From Symsagittifera roscoffensis (lineage: Eukaryota; Xenacoelomorpha; Acoela; Convolutidae), in assembly GCF_963678635.1 (NCBI RefSeq), contig NC_087068.1, forward strand, positions 14,821,872 through 14,885,871: DNA of 64,000 bases, read 5' to 3'. Positions 10,722 through 21,876 of this stretch are shown here, piece after piece. The notes under the pieces were generated by a model. It ran no database searches. It was not told the DNA's origin and saw nothing but the letters and a program-made list of their open reading frames with translations. The position numbers were made by a program, and so were the translations under genes. The stretch's first letter is position 1. Each line of letters begins with the position of its first letter.

Positions 10722-11776
10722 CGTATATCAAGGCGAACCCTTGAATGTCCTAATTGCAATTTAAGGCCAATTAAAATGTTTTGGTTAAATGATTGAACAA
10801 AAAAAAACTTGTTCCGGATATCTTAGAAGAAAATGGCGGAAAGTTTGTGCTTGGGTGTTTTTTCTCGAAACAAATTTTTCTCCAATAATTTTTGAGCAAT
10901 TTTTTTTTATTTTTTATAAAGTATTGTTGTCCTGAGCTCAAATTTAAAGAGATATCTCACCTGTAATCATTTTTGTATGAAATTATGGGGGTTTAATTTT
11001 TGCCAGTTTGGCCAATTCGGAACAATTAACGCGCGATATTTTTCGTGCTATTGAGCGTAAGCGGAGATTAAGTCCTTCTTCGATATCGTTCCATAAATCG
11101 TTAGAAATAAGGCGCGCTGTTTTGCTAAGCGAACAATATCAAGCTCTACTTGATTAGCGTGTAGGGGATAATTTTCCCAAAAAAAAATCAAAAACTATAT
11201 TTGAGTTTTTTATTTTCTCAAAATGTCTAAGCTATTTATATCTATCTCTACTTGAATAGCGTAAAAAGGAAATTTTCAGAAATAATATCAAAAACTATTT
11301 TTGATTCTTTTTCTATTGTCTCTAAATGCGAGCACGACACAAAATGTCGTAAAAAGCATTCGGAACATTCAGGACTTCGCCTTAATACGAGCAGTCTTCA
11401 TTTTATTCCCCCAGACGCTATGTAGGTACAAAGAGTGGGTTTAGCGTCTCGTATTGTTCTTATATGACTAAATTGCTGACCTTAACTGATTTGGAACGCA
11501 ATAAATCGCCGCTTATGCGTGTTATAAGATCGTAATAAATCCTTGTTAATAATTTCTTCTTGGCCACATTAGAAATTTTTAAACCCACGGTAATTTTTCA
11601 AAAAACAATCACATGTGAAATTTTTTTTTCAAGTTTGAGCTCACAAAAAGAATATTTTTCAGAAAGTTAAAAAATCCATCAAAAATCCTTAGTTGAAAAG
11701 TCAAAAGTTTACTGATTGAAAACAATTACTCAGTGCACGAATAATCTTTACTTTCTCCGAAAGTCAGAACAAGCAA
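10722..11776 (-). mobile_element. Family H element (reverse), split by a nested forward copy
   Basis: The left end is GACTGCTCGTATATCAAGGC followed by a TTGAATGTCC match to the H 3' terminus, read on the minus strand. The right end (11,741-11,776) is the H 5' terminus, with AAAGTCAGAACAA in reverse. Between them lies a complete forward copy (10,809-11,397). The reverse element resumes after it with TTTTATTCCCCCAGACGC, the text that follows in other reverse copies. The insertion order is therefore readable. Confidence 0.6.
10809..11397 (+). mobile_element. Family H element, forward copy nested in a reverse copy
   Basis: It starts at a diverged TTGTTCCGGATATC and passes through GTGCTTGGGTG, CACCTGTAATCATTTTT and GGGGGTTTAATTTTTGCC. 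The central hairpin is at TAACGCGCGATATTTTTCG, and the GAACATTCAGGACTTCGCC terminus ends TACGAGCAGTC. All these landmarks occur in the same order in the satellite-embedded copies beyond 48.6 kb. No coding frame is present, so it is non-autonomous. Confidence 0.65.
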
Positions 11777-11799
11777 CGAAGTTCTTTTGCCGGCTGAAC

Positions 11800-13060
11800 G
11801 GATTTTGTCACTTCAAATAAGCTACTAGGCTATTCTCCGAATACAACTATTGAAGGTACAAATTACCGAAATGCGATCGATATGAGCGACACAATATTTT
11901 TAGTGCGTAGATTTTCATGTTTATATGAAAGTACTAATCCACGATTAAATTAGTTACAAAAACTAAATGTTTTTGCGGTTTTAATCTATAAAAAACTAGA
12001 CATGTACAAAAAGAAACTTTTCGCAAAGACCAACATGTTATGCTGAAAACAAAATAAGATATGTAGTCTAATAAACGCATTTTGTGCAAAAAAATTCTAC
12101 CAGCAATAATCTATAGTTTTCAAATCTGAGCACTGTTCACGAAGTGTTTGTCGTCGAAAATCGCAGCCCACTTTTTATTTCGCCCACCAGGTTTGAACGG
12201 TATAAGACAATCAACTCACTGTTACGATATGAGGTTACAGAAAAAAGATTTTTTACCAAAGATAATAAAGGATTATGTGTTATTTGGAATGACTATTTGA
12301 AAATCAGGGTACACTCACATCGATTCAAAAACATATATCAAAGATTCAAAAAAGGGCATTCCAATCAGGTTTCACAAGAAAAATTAAGACCGGAAAATTT
12401 TGTTAGCTCAATTTGAGACCTTTACAAAAAGGATTATCTATAGGTTTTTTTTTACTGTTTCTGCTCAATTCGAAGAAGTAAAATTGTCAAAAATTCTTAT
12501 GAGCTCTTAATTTTGCTCAAGCAGTCTAAAAAGTGAAGAATTAGCCCGACAACGCCATCATAGTCAATTATTAGATTAAAATCAATAAAGAGAGATACGC
12601 ATTTTAAAAAAAATGTTGACCCCCTATTTTTTTTCTTAAAAACAACCAATCCGCGGTCATTAAAATTGCTGGTTAAAACAATTCTCATTGCATGAAAAAC
12701 AAATAAGTTCTTAAAAAAATTAATTATCAACTTTTCGTTTAAATTGTTCTGAAAAATAAAGCTCAGATCAGTTTTTCTCGGCACTGAATTCTAAATCGGA
12801 GTTTTTCGTTGTCCCAATTACAAACAAAAGTGCTCCAAATGATACCACATTTGACTCTCTACGAGCTTTTTTGTGGGATTTAATGTCAAACAGAAACATG
12901 TTACGCCATAATCTCGTGATGTCGTCGGAACAAAAGAAACCGAAAAAAAATAGCCGTTGCCCATTTATGTGTCCTTGTTTAATGGTCACAAGGTTTCAGC
13001 AGTTTATTTGTACCACTTCTCCAAAATTACGCAGTGTACAGAAAACAGTTTTATCGCTAT
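11800..13060. other. Intronic DNA, nothing recognised
   Basis: Lies in the intron between the two upstream exons of the receptor-like gene. The open frames at 12,144-12,416 and 12,497-12,989 show no recognisable domain or paired splice sites and are not called. Confidence 0.4.
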
Positions 13061-13067
13061 TGGTGTT

Positions 13068-13577
13068 TCATTGTTCCTACTTTCGAGGAAAGTGTGAAAT
13101 ATTCGAGCTTGGGTTGCTTTTATTTCAGTCAACTGTTGACTTGTTATCTAAATGTTTTTAAGAATTTTTTTCAACTGAAGAATATTGTTTTCTTGAGCTC
13201 AAATCCCTAAATAATATAATTACCGGTGATTCATTTTCGTAAAATTAGGGGGGTTTGAACTTTACTAATACAGCCAATTTCGGATAATTAGCGTGCGATA
13301 TATAGCGTTGTTATAACACGCCTAAGTGGCAATATAATGCGTTCTTATTTGAACTGAGGGGAGCAATTTAGTCCTATTGAAGAATACGAGACGCTAAAGA
13401 CACCTTTTGTATTTTGCATAGCGCATGGAGGGATGAAATGAAGAAAAAATTGAAAGAAAATTTTTGCTTTTTCAATTATTTTGCCAATTTTTAAACGAAA
13501 ATCTTTTAAGTTGGCTTAAAAAGTAGTCGGAACATTCAGGGCTTCGCCCGGATTTAATAGAAGTCTTGTTAGATTTT
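13068..13577 (+). mobile_element. Family H element, forward copy
   Basis: Begins TTGTTCCTACTTTCGAGG and includes ATATTCGAGCTTGGG, CGGTGATTCATTTTCGTAAA, GGGGGGTTTGAACTTT and GCGTGCGATATATAGCG. It ends with CGGAACATTCAGGGCTTCGC followed by a decayed outer tail. It is moderately diverged from the satellite copies, so older. Confidence 0.6.
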
Positions 13578-13654
13578 TAAGTCAGATTTCTGCGTATTTG
13601 GTAATTTTGATCTGTTGAAAATCGTTGATCCGTTTACGGCGAACGAACAATCTA

Positions 13655-13725
13655 AGATTTTCTTAAGGAGGGGGGGGGGGGGGGGGGGGGTTACCAAATC
13701 GATTTCTGAGCTCTCCTATTTTGCT
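13655..13725. mobile_element. Fragment of hAT-like element with ~24-nt G run
   Basis: The text AAGATTTTCTTAAGGAGGGG, a long uninterrupted G run (about 13,668-13,691) and ATTTCTGAGCTCTCC match one end of the hAT-like elements at 32.3 and 40.9 kb. The run has quadruplex potential on the plus strand. Confidence 0.5.
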
Positions 13726-13728
13726 GAG

Positions 13729-14243
13729 AGACTGCTCGTATCAGGTCGAATCCTTGAATGTTTCGACTCCCGGCCTATGAAGAAGTAAAAACATGAAAAA
13801 AAATTAAATGTAAAAAAATAAAATTATGCTTTTTTTAATTTAGGATTTTTATTTCCCCCACACGCCATATAAAGAACAAAGTGATAGATTTTGCTCCAAG
13901 TAACTAATCATTTATGGCAAATAGGCTTCGTGCAATCAATTTGCCACAATTTCTAAGGCGGATTAAATCTCCCCTTACGCGTTAGTAGCGCTAAATATAT
14001 CGCGCGTTAATTGTCGCAATTTTGCCAAAATGTTTACCTTTAGACCCCCATAACTTCACGAAAAATAATCACAGGTGAAAAGTTTTTTCAAACTTAAGCT
14101 CAGAACAACAATAGCTTTTGAATTATAATAAGAATTTTGAACTAGCCGTCAAAAATGGCTAGTTAAAAAGTAGAATTTTGTCTGAAGAAAAAACCACCCC
14201 GGGCACAAATATTCCGTTATTTCGTTACAAAACTCGGAACAAA
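13729..14243 (-). mobile_element. Family H element, reverse copy
   Basis: Left end GACTGCTCGTATCAGGTCG, then CCCCCACACGCCATATAAAG, the central hairpin (GCGCTAAATATATCGCGCG), CATAACTTCACGAAAAATAA, CACCCCGGGCACAAATATTC, and the 5' terminus ending CTCGGAACAAAA. All landmarks are in reverse order relative to the forward copies. It forms an inverted pair with the copy at 13.07-13.58 kb. Confidence 0.7.
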
Positions 14244-14441
14244 AATTACTGATCATACCAAAAACAGTACTGTAAAAAATATTAAAACAAATACATGAGA
14301 ATGCAAAATCTTGCTTATTAACTGCAAACACGCTGCAAATCTTGCAAGAATCTTGCAAGAAATAAGCAAGGTTTGTCTTTTTCGTGAAAAAATTGCTATT
14401 ATCTGGTAATATTTGTATTCCAAGAGCACTGGGTTACTTAC

Positions 14442-14647
14442 AGTGAAGTATGCAGTCTTGTCACATTTGCCGTTCTCTTTTGGTGTCCCTTTGGTTGTCA
14501 CTCTGTTGGTCCGCCCCCCATTTCCAACTGCCCCTCCATCATCCCCATCTCCCCTCTGCTCTGAGTCCGCTCTCCTGATCCTTCGTCTTCGTCTTCTAAT
14601 TCGCTTCATCTGATCAGGATGTGAACTTTCTCGACTGTCGGTTTCAG
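14442..14647 (-). CDS. Upstream exon of the receptor-like gene: basic linker leading into the furin-like repeat
   Basis: This 206-nt exon follows an AATTTAG acceptor (14,648 upward) and ends at a consensus GTAAGT donor (from 14,441), in phase 0 with the next exon. It reads (x)ETDSRESSHPDQ, MKRIRRRRRRIRRADSEQ, a Gly/Asp/Asn-rich linker, then GKCDKTAYFT. That last part supplies the first cysteine and the aromatic residues of the furin-like repeat completed by the next exon. The strong RIRRRRRRIRR run fits a proprotein-convertase cleavage site in the extracellular stalk, though a trafficking or heparin-binding role cannot be excluded. The first two bases complete a codon from a further upstream exon that I could not find. 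The gene is therefore 5'-incomplete here, and the signal peptide is not in view. Confidence 0.6.
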
Positions 14648-15235
14648 CTAAATTAAAAACTGTTCTGTTCCAATTGAGTAGTATAAAAGAAATATTTAAG
14701 AGAAATGTTCAACAAAAGTGGAGAAGAGATTTCCGTGCAGACTTTTACTTAGTCAAATGAACTCATCGATGTCCTGGGGTCAAAAAATTTGTCTAAAAAT
14801 AGTTGTTGCAATTTATTTTTTAAATGCAGCTCTATGGATTTCTTAATAACACGCATATTAAATTTCCATTTCACTCTATTTAAGGGTAAATTGGCCGTAC
14901 GCAATTGCCCTGTATTATCATAAATTGAGAAATATATGTTGCTATATACCAAATTCGATCTCAAAGATTGATTTGCACTAAACTAAATATTACGGAAATG
15001 CAAATTGTACAAACTAATTCGTTGTAATCTGACCCACTTCAATTTTATCCACTCTTTGCACTAGAAAATAAAAATTCCAACCGTCTGTTCGAGAATGGCA
15101 AAAAGTTTCAGAATGTCTCAATTCAAATTTGGTACTAAAAAGTTTCACTCCACCGTATGACGTTTAATTTTTCAAAAATGACATTGCGTCTAAAGAAGCA
15201 CCCGAATCTAAAGTTTCTCCTCGCCACTTAAACAA
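14648..15235. other. Sequence upstream of the most 5' exon found; nothing recognised
   Basis: Probably intron of the receptor-like gene. No further cysteine-rich exon could be found here on the minus strand. Confidence 0.4.
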
Positions 15236-15530
15236 TACTTTATTGTTCCGACTTTCGAAGAAAACGGAATATTTATGCTCGGTGTGTTTTTTCTTTCAGT
15301 CAATTTTCACCGATCGAAATAATATGATTTTCAACAAAACTTTTTTTTTCCCCATTGATGATATCGACTTCCTGAGTTCAAATGAAAAAGATATTTCACC
15401 TCCGATTATTTTTTGTCATGTTCTGGTTTTTTATTTACTCCAATTAGAGCGGAAAAAGAAATCAAAACTAAAACAAAGATAGCCGATTGCTGTGCAACTA
15501 GCACCGAATGTTCCGAAAATATTCATAAAA
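15236..15530 (+). mobile_element. 5' fragment of a family H element
   Basis: Starts TTGTTCCGACTTTCGAAG, with ACGGAATATTTATGCTCGG, a T-rich stretch, GACTTCCTGAGTTCAAATG and ATTTCACCTCCGATTATTTT. Homology then fades and the 3' terminus is absent. The open frame at 15,243-15,482 lies on the element and is not a gene. Confidence 0.6.
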
Positions 15531-16539
15531 ACAACAAATAAAAGTTATTCAATTTAAAAAAATCTTCAAATTAGCATCGTTTTTGTTGAGGCGTGGTGAT
15601 AAAACTATAGATACGCGTACAAAGTTAGTAAATTGGTCATAATCGACAGCATTTGTCTGCGAAAAAAATTCAAACAAAAAAAAACGAAAATTATCTCAAA
15701 AAATTTTCGATTTTTTTTTCAATTTTTTTGAACATTTGAAAATTTTTGTAAATAATGTTTCTTGGCAGAAAAGTGCCAAATATAGTTTTCAAAATTAGTT
15801 TTCGTTTGATTCTTTTTTAGCTTAATTGGCCAATTTAACAAGTTATTATCCTTTTATTCGGTCGAAATTAGACGAAAAACTAAAAATTTCAAACCCGTTT
15901 TTCTCGACTCTGGGATTGTTTTTTGGAAATTTTAAAAAAGCGTTCGAATTACGACTGAAAGGGCTGGAATATCATATATCACTCAATCCAGTCTGATGAT
16001 AATTTGTGTTACCTGAGTTTGCTTAGAAAACAAAAAAACTAAAACACACCCGTAGACAAAGATCCTCCCAATTTTAATGGTCGAAAAAATAAAAAAAAAA
16101 AGTTCCAAAAATTGTTTTTAGTGCTCTTGGTCGTGTGTTTGGTGTATATTCCTGGAATATATCTTCCCGAACTTTAAAACCCTGAAATTGAAAAAATAGA
16201 TGAAGTAAATTGCTTAGATTTAATTTAGCCGCATTCATATACTATTTTTAGGAGTCGCATTCACTTATGTCAATGACAGATCAAAAACTGACTTACGACT
16301 CATTCGCTCTCGCATTAATTTAAAAATCAACGGCTGTTTCACATGACACATGTTTAGGAAGTGCTTATGTAGACCTGTTATACTACCAATACATCGCGAT
16401 GTTTAGGATGTTTGCTTAAGTCGACGTTTGAAAACATTTCTCACGAATTTTAGAGGTCATCATACATTTTCAGTATATGTCCGTGGAACGCGAAAGCTTT
16501 CACTCGAAAGTTTTCACTGTTTTTCACCAAAGTTTTCTC

Positions 16540-17260
16540 AGTTTTTTTTTATTTCCATGCAAAATCCGATTATTCAAGATGCAAATTATATTCAAAATGT
16601 CAATAAAACGAATTTGGCTTCATCATGAAATACTCAAAACTTTCAAGTTTTCTATCAAATTCTTCAGTGAATCTTTTTAGTGAAATTTTCAAGACTTGTT
16701 AGAAAACTTAGATTTGAAAAAAAAACTATAAAATTGGGATTCCGACTCCTTGCTAAGACAATGTCAAGGTACTCTGAGGGGTTGCAAATCCTTTTTTTTT
16801 GTTTTCCTAGATTTGACGTTTCTTCAGAAATTCAAATTGCCAACAAAGTGAATTTGACTTCATTAAGAAATACTCAAATTGTTTTAGCTTACAAGATCAG
16901 ACACTCTTATTGTGAATTTTTCAAAAGCTGTAGGAAATTTTAGATAAAAACAAAACAAGTTTGGGATTACGACTCCATGCTGAGACAAAGTCAGGGTATT
17001 CTGAGGGGTTGTAATCCTTGCCTCTGAATGTGACAGCCCAAATTTTTTTAAAATTCCAAATTCACGACCCTATGGTAGAATGATGTCAATGAAACTTGAG
17101 GTTGCAAAAATGGCCTTCAAATTTGACTCTGAACGCCTTATAATTTCTGAGAAATGAAGTTTTTTACGATTCTTCAATTTTAGATTTGAAAAATTCTCAA
17201 TATTTCAAACCTCAACTCTTTTAGAGGGTTGTCAGGGTACTGCAGATCAAGCCTACGATT
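16540..17260 (+). repeat. Diverged ~227-bp tandem repeat
   Basis: A block running TTGGGATTCCGACTCCTTGC ... GTACTCTGAGGGGTTGCAAAT (from 16,734) recurs, clearly related but diverged, from 16,961. A looser third version lies near 17,050. The flanking AATTTGACTTCATTAAGAAA text also has an earlier partner near 16,612. The short open frames in this stretch lie on the repeats. Confidence 0.5.
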
Positions 17261-18190
17261 CGACGTTTTTTATCAGAAATCTTTTTTTTTCGAAAAACTT
17301 CTCAAAGTTTAAAATTCATCCTTTGGTGTGAAGTTTCGATAATATTCCCAGCCGCTGCCAGTCAAGTTTATAGTTTTGACTGCTCAAGTTTTTTAGTTTG
17401 CAAGAATTGTCATTTTTAATAATAATTTCAAAAGTTCCCAATAAAATAGAATTTTTATTTAAAACAAATTACAGTTTTTTATTTAATTTGCTTAAAAAAT
17501 ATGCATACGGACTAATGAAAGTGAATAATTCAGCCAAAAAAAATCATTTTTGTATTAGTAGTTTCACAAAAAAAATGAATAGTTTTAGAAGTTTTTTTCC
17601 TAAAAACGGAGAGTGCAGATGTTGCTCTGGGCCACTTTAGGGTCTAATATTTGAGCTAAAAATACGAAAATCTGATTTCCCATAATTACGGAGATTCGAA
17701 TTTTTTTTTGCAAAAAAAGGATGTAATAAGGACTTCAAGGAAAGAAAGAAATTTTTTTTTTGGATACCCCTAACTGAACTCGTGGTTACAATAAGTTTCG
17801 TCTTCTTTAACTATTTTCTTAATTTTCAACGTTTAACTTCAACGTTTAATAATCAGGGTAGAGCAAACTTTCAAGACGAGCGATTTCAATGTATGTTTAA
17901 CGAGCAACCGCGAGTTTTTTAACGTCTTTGATTTAGCGCGGAAAATGTTAACCTCGTAGAGTTTGCATTGGTTTTGGCTCGGGCTTTCTTTTGAGGCTTG
18001 CTCCTCAAAAAAAGGAAAAACCAAAATAAAATGTTCAATTTTATTTCGATTTCTTGGGAAGTGTCCCATTGTTTTAAACCGAAGTAGCGGGGAAAATGGG
18101 AATAACAAAAAATTTTGATTGCTTATAATTGCATTCATAACCCAGATTTTTGATCTGCACGCCAGATAGAGTCATTCAAACCCTGATTGG
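17261..18190. other. Nothing recognised
   Basis: AT-rich with many homopolymer runs. Open frames are short and without motifs. Confidence 0.4.
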
Positions 18191-18199
18191 AAACAAAAA

Positions 18200-18720
18200 A
18201 TCGGTTTGACGATGAGTGTTTACTGAGCAGTTTTTTGAAAACTACACATTTTTTCAAATAAGTGTAGTTTTTCTGGGTGGCGTGGTGAAGCGAAGACTGA
18301 CAAAATCAAAAATTTAGTTTACACGAAACGATTTGTGATAGCAAACAAGGATAGCGTGGCGTGAAAAACGTCGCTGTAAAGACTATGTTCAGCACATTCT
18401 GTGCTACATGCACAGTTACCAGCTATCTACACTAATTTAAAAAAATTACACTCATTTGAAAAAACTTGTTTGTAGTTTTTTAAAGACTATAGTCAGAAAG
18501 TTCTGCGCATCTTGCACATTAACCGGCTATCCTTGTTTCTTATCTCGGATCGTTTTGTGTGAATTAATTTTATGTTCTCATCAATCACAATGGATGACAA
18601 AATTCAAAACTCTAGCAGACAAAAAATTACAGTTTTGCTTCTCTCAGTTTGCGTTAATTAAATTTAAAAAAAATTGAAAGAGTTTTTTTTCTCTGACCAC
18701 AGTTCCGTCTACTATATCTG
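18200..18720. repeat. Imperfect foldback repeat
   Basis: Text around 18,310-18,360 (CACGAAACGATTTGTGATAG, CAAACAAGGATAGC) reappears inverted at ~18,525-18,560 (GGCTATCCTTGTTTCTTATC, CGTTTTGTGTGAATTAAT). In between, AAAGACTATGTTCAGCACAT has a direct partner at 18,482. This looks like a decayed non-autonomous DNA element or foldback. Confidence 0.4.
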
Positions 18721-19011
18721 TTGCGCACTCCTTTACTCAGTAGGCAGGTTCGAATTAAAAAATTTTACAATGTTTTTTAACTTTACTGGAAACATGTGTC
18801 ATTTTATTCAAAATGAAACATTCAAAATTCTTTAAAAAATGCAAGCTGTTTTTACTCGGGTGATTTAAGTGATAAAATGGTTACAAGGGGTAAAATTCAA
18901 GGTTGCTCACTACTAGTCCTGCGAATTATTTTCTTGTTTTGTCGTGTTTATCATTATAACGACTTTCAATCATTACATATTAATACTCTCTTCGTTTTGT
19001 CCTTGTCAATA

Positions 19012-20117
19012 ACCCGGGTTGACCTCCATAGACCGAAAATGCTAATCATACAATTTCATACACTTAGTCTATGGAAAATGCTGGTCATACAAATTTCATA
19101 CATTTTTGCAAAATGAATTTAATCGAATTTCAAAGGTGTTTTATAGTTGTTTTGCTATCGAAATTGGTATCTCTTCATAAAAAAAGGAAAAAAAATGGTA
19201 TGAAAAAAATAAACCCATACAATTTCCATATATGGAAATTGTATGATTAGAATTTTTTTTAAATTTTTTTTTGTGAAAAAAAAAGCTTTGAACAATCAAT
19301 TCCACAGCTTGCAAAACATTTAAGCGTTTTTTGTGCTGCTACGACTGAAAACTTTGACTTTTTTAATTTTTTTTTTGAAAAAAAAAACACTAGTCATACA
19401 ATTTCCATATATGGAAATTGTATGACTAGCATTTTTTTGATGGCGACGACAAAAATTTGCCCCCAAAAATTGTTTGCGTTTTTTTCAACTGCAAATTGAT
19501 TTTCGTATTCAAACAAACATTTTTTGAAAAAAAAATTTTGCATGCAAAATTTAATTTTTTGTGTGTATAACGTAGTCCTGGATATACTAATATTGGGTTT
19601 TCTTTTCCTTTTCTCTTCGTAACTTTTTTCAAAAACGCTTAAAACTCCTCTTTCTTTTGTATGGCATGTTTTTGTATGCCTTGATAAATGTCTGGTATTT
19701 TAAACATTCAAATTTTAGAAACAATCATCTTTGAAAATTATTGCCAAAATTTATAAGTTCACTACTTTCGTTATGTTAATTGTCTGAGACAGAAGTAACA
19801 CATTTCAGGCTGTTTCCAATGCATTGTCAATGCGAGACGGCCAAACCGTTTGTTACTACGTTTGAGTAATCAAGGTTTATGTCATTTGTGTTCGGTTACG
19901 AACACAACCAAAAACTTTTGAGAAATTAAAATGTAAAAAATCAATATTTTTGGTTTATGGAAAATTGCTAGTTATACAATTTCCATATATGAAAAAAATA
20001 CTAATCATAGACCTTTCATGCAATTTTCTGTACGTATGGAATTGCATGGAAAGTGTATGACTAGCATTTTTCAATATATGGAAGTTGTATGAATAGTATT
20101 TTTGGTCATCCCGGGAA
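19012..20117 (+). mobile_element. Palindrome-rich foldback element, copy 1
   Basis: The ends are inverted repeats: CCCGGGTTGACCTCCATAG and GACCGAAAATGCTAATCATAC at the left, and the diverged complement ending GGTCATCCCGGGAA at the right. It contains two perfect long palindromes, 30 nt at 19,216-19,245 and 40 nt at 19,390-19,429, both centred on TTCCATATATGGAA. There are also several imperfect CTAGTCATACAATTTCC arms. There is no transposase frame, so it is a non-autonomous DNA element. Confidence 0.65.
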
Positions 20118-21876
20118 CTGTGTATATACTAGCAACTACAAAAAAAACAAAAGAGTCAGTTGAGTACGACATAAGACTTAAGACTTAAGACTTACAACAT
20201 AAGGCCTTTTTCTTTATTTTGATTTAATCGATTTGAAAAAAATATATATATATTTATATGAGTAAAGATATCTTTCTTTTAATGATTGTGTACGAGCATA
20301 TTAAACTATTATTTGAGAAGAACAGCTCTATCGAGAATTGTGAAGAACTGTATGACACTAGAAAGGTTTTATTTTTGAGGCAACGTATAGACGCAGACAG
20401 AAAACGCCAAGAACACTTGCTTCCCGACTAGCTATCAATAAAATTCCTTGACCAGCACATAGCATAGCGCCAACGCGTACATTTTGCAAAGTTCAGGTCG
20501 AGTGTTCAAAGGCTACAATAGTGTGTGAGGTCAAGCTCTCATTTGAAGTTTAGCTTAGAGTCTGCCACACTTTGACCATTTTCGACTGCAAAAATAGCTT
20601 CTTTACGCTTGTTACAGCCTGCCTATAGCTCCTTTACGATTATGATTATTAAAAACAAGATTTCATTGCAGCTCAGATAACAAAAGAAAAACAAACGTTT
20701 CATGTTTTTTCTCACTCCACTCTATCCAGTTATTGTTAGTGGTGCCTGATAGTGCATGAAGACTGAAGAGTAACACAATCGCATCCAAGTTTCGCTTTCG
20801 TTTTCAATTTTTCCCTTCAATTGAAACTAATAGCCCAAGTACAACCAAATCAAAATGCTATGGATTAACAAAAACCGCTAATCCCCACTTGTTAAGAAAA
20901 ATTTGGAGATTATCAAAAAACAAAACCATTCTTTTTCCGTGAAAAGAAGCTATGGATGAAATTTTACGGATTATTAAGCTTTTTTTCGCCCCGTTTTCAC
21001 TGTATAGGTTGCTTGTATGTGTTTAATTCCAAAAATGTATTTTTGAAAATTTCTCGGTGTTGAAAAAACGGGTCTGATGTTTTTCAATTATCTGATTAAG
21101 TTAGATGAGACGAATAGAGGCTAACCTCCGGTAATTTAAATTCTAATTGATTATTTAAAAAAATTTAAGCTAATATTCAGACTCATTTAATCCTTTTTCA
21201 ATCAATTCTTTTTGTTTTGCAAACTAAAAACAACTGGCAATAACAAAATAAACAAACAAACAAAAGTTTTTAAAAAAAAACAAGGAAACTTTTTCTTGAT
21301 TTTTGAACCTGTGTGGTCGGATCATTCTGTGCTACTGGGCTACTAGCTTAGCTACCGGATATCATTGTTATGAAAGTTCACTTTTTTAATTACAAATTTT
21401 AACTCATCAATCAAAATAATTCAAAATCAAATCACGTATTTTATCTCAGCTTAAATCACATCCTTTCAAAGAAAAAGAACGCCTTAGGACAAAACGATTT
21501 GGTCATGCAGATCTTCTTTTCTACACTTAAAGTACAAAATGATGTTTTGCGCCGAGTAGCACGTTGATAGGATGATGCAGCTGGCCTGATGTGAAATTGC
21601 TTGTGAAGCGATCAACCTGCCGCTTAATAATCATAAGGAACCAACTATAATGCGACATATATAAGGAATTTTTGTTTTTCCAGTTTTCATTAAAAAAAGC
21701 ATATTATTCCAATTCAACATTTTCAAAGTTGATTAAAAAAACTAAAATGTTTTTCAACAAATAGCTATTTTCATAACACTCATTTCAACATTTGAAATTG
21801 TGTCCCCACTAAATCACCACACTAACTTAGTGAAACTGTTGCAGAATACACCACCTTCAAGTAGATCTTAAAAAAT
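20118..21876. other. AT-rich DNA without recognised features
   Basis: A short AAGACTT repeat lies at ~20,173-20,195. Nothing else could be supported on either strand. Confidence 0.4.
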
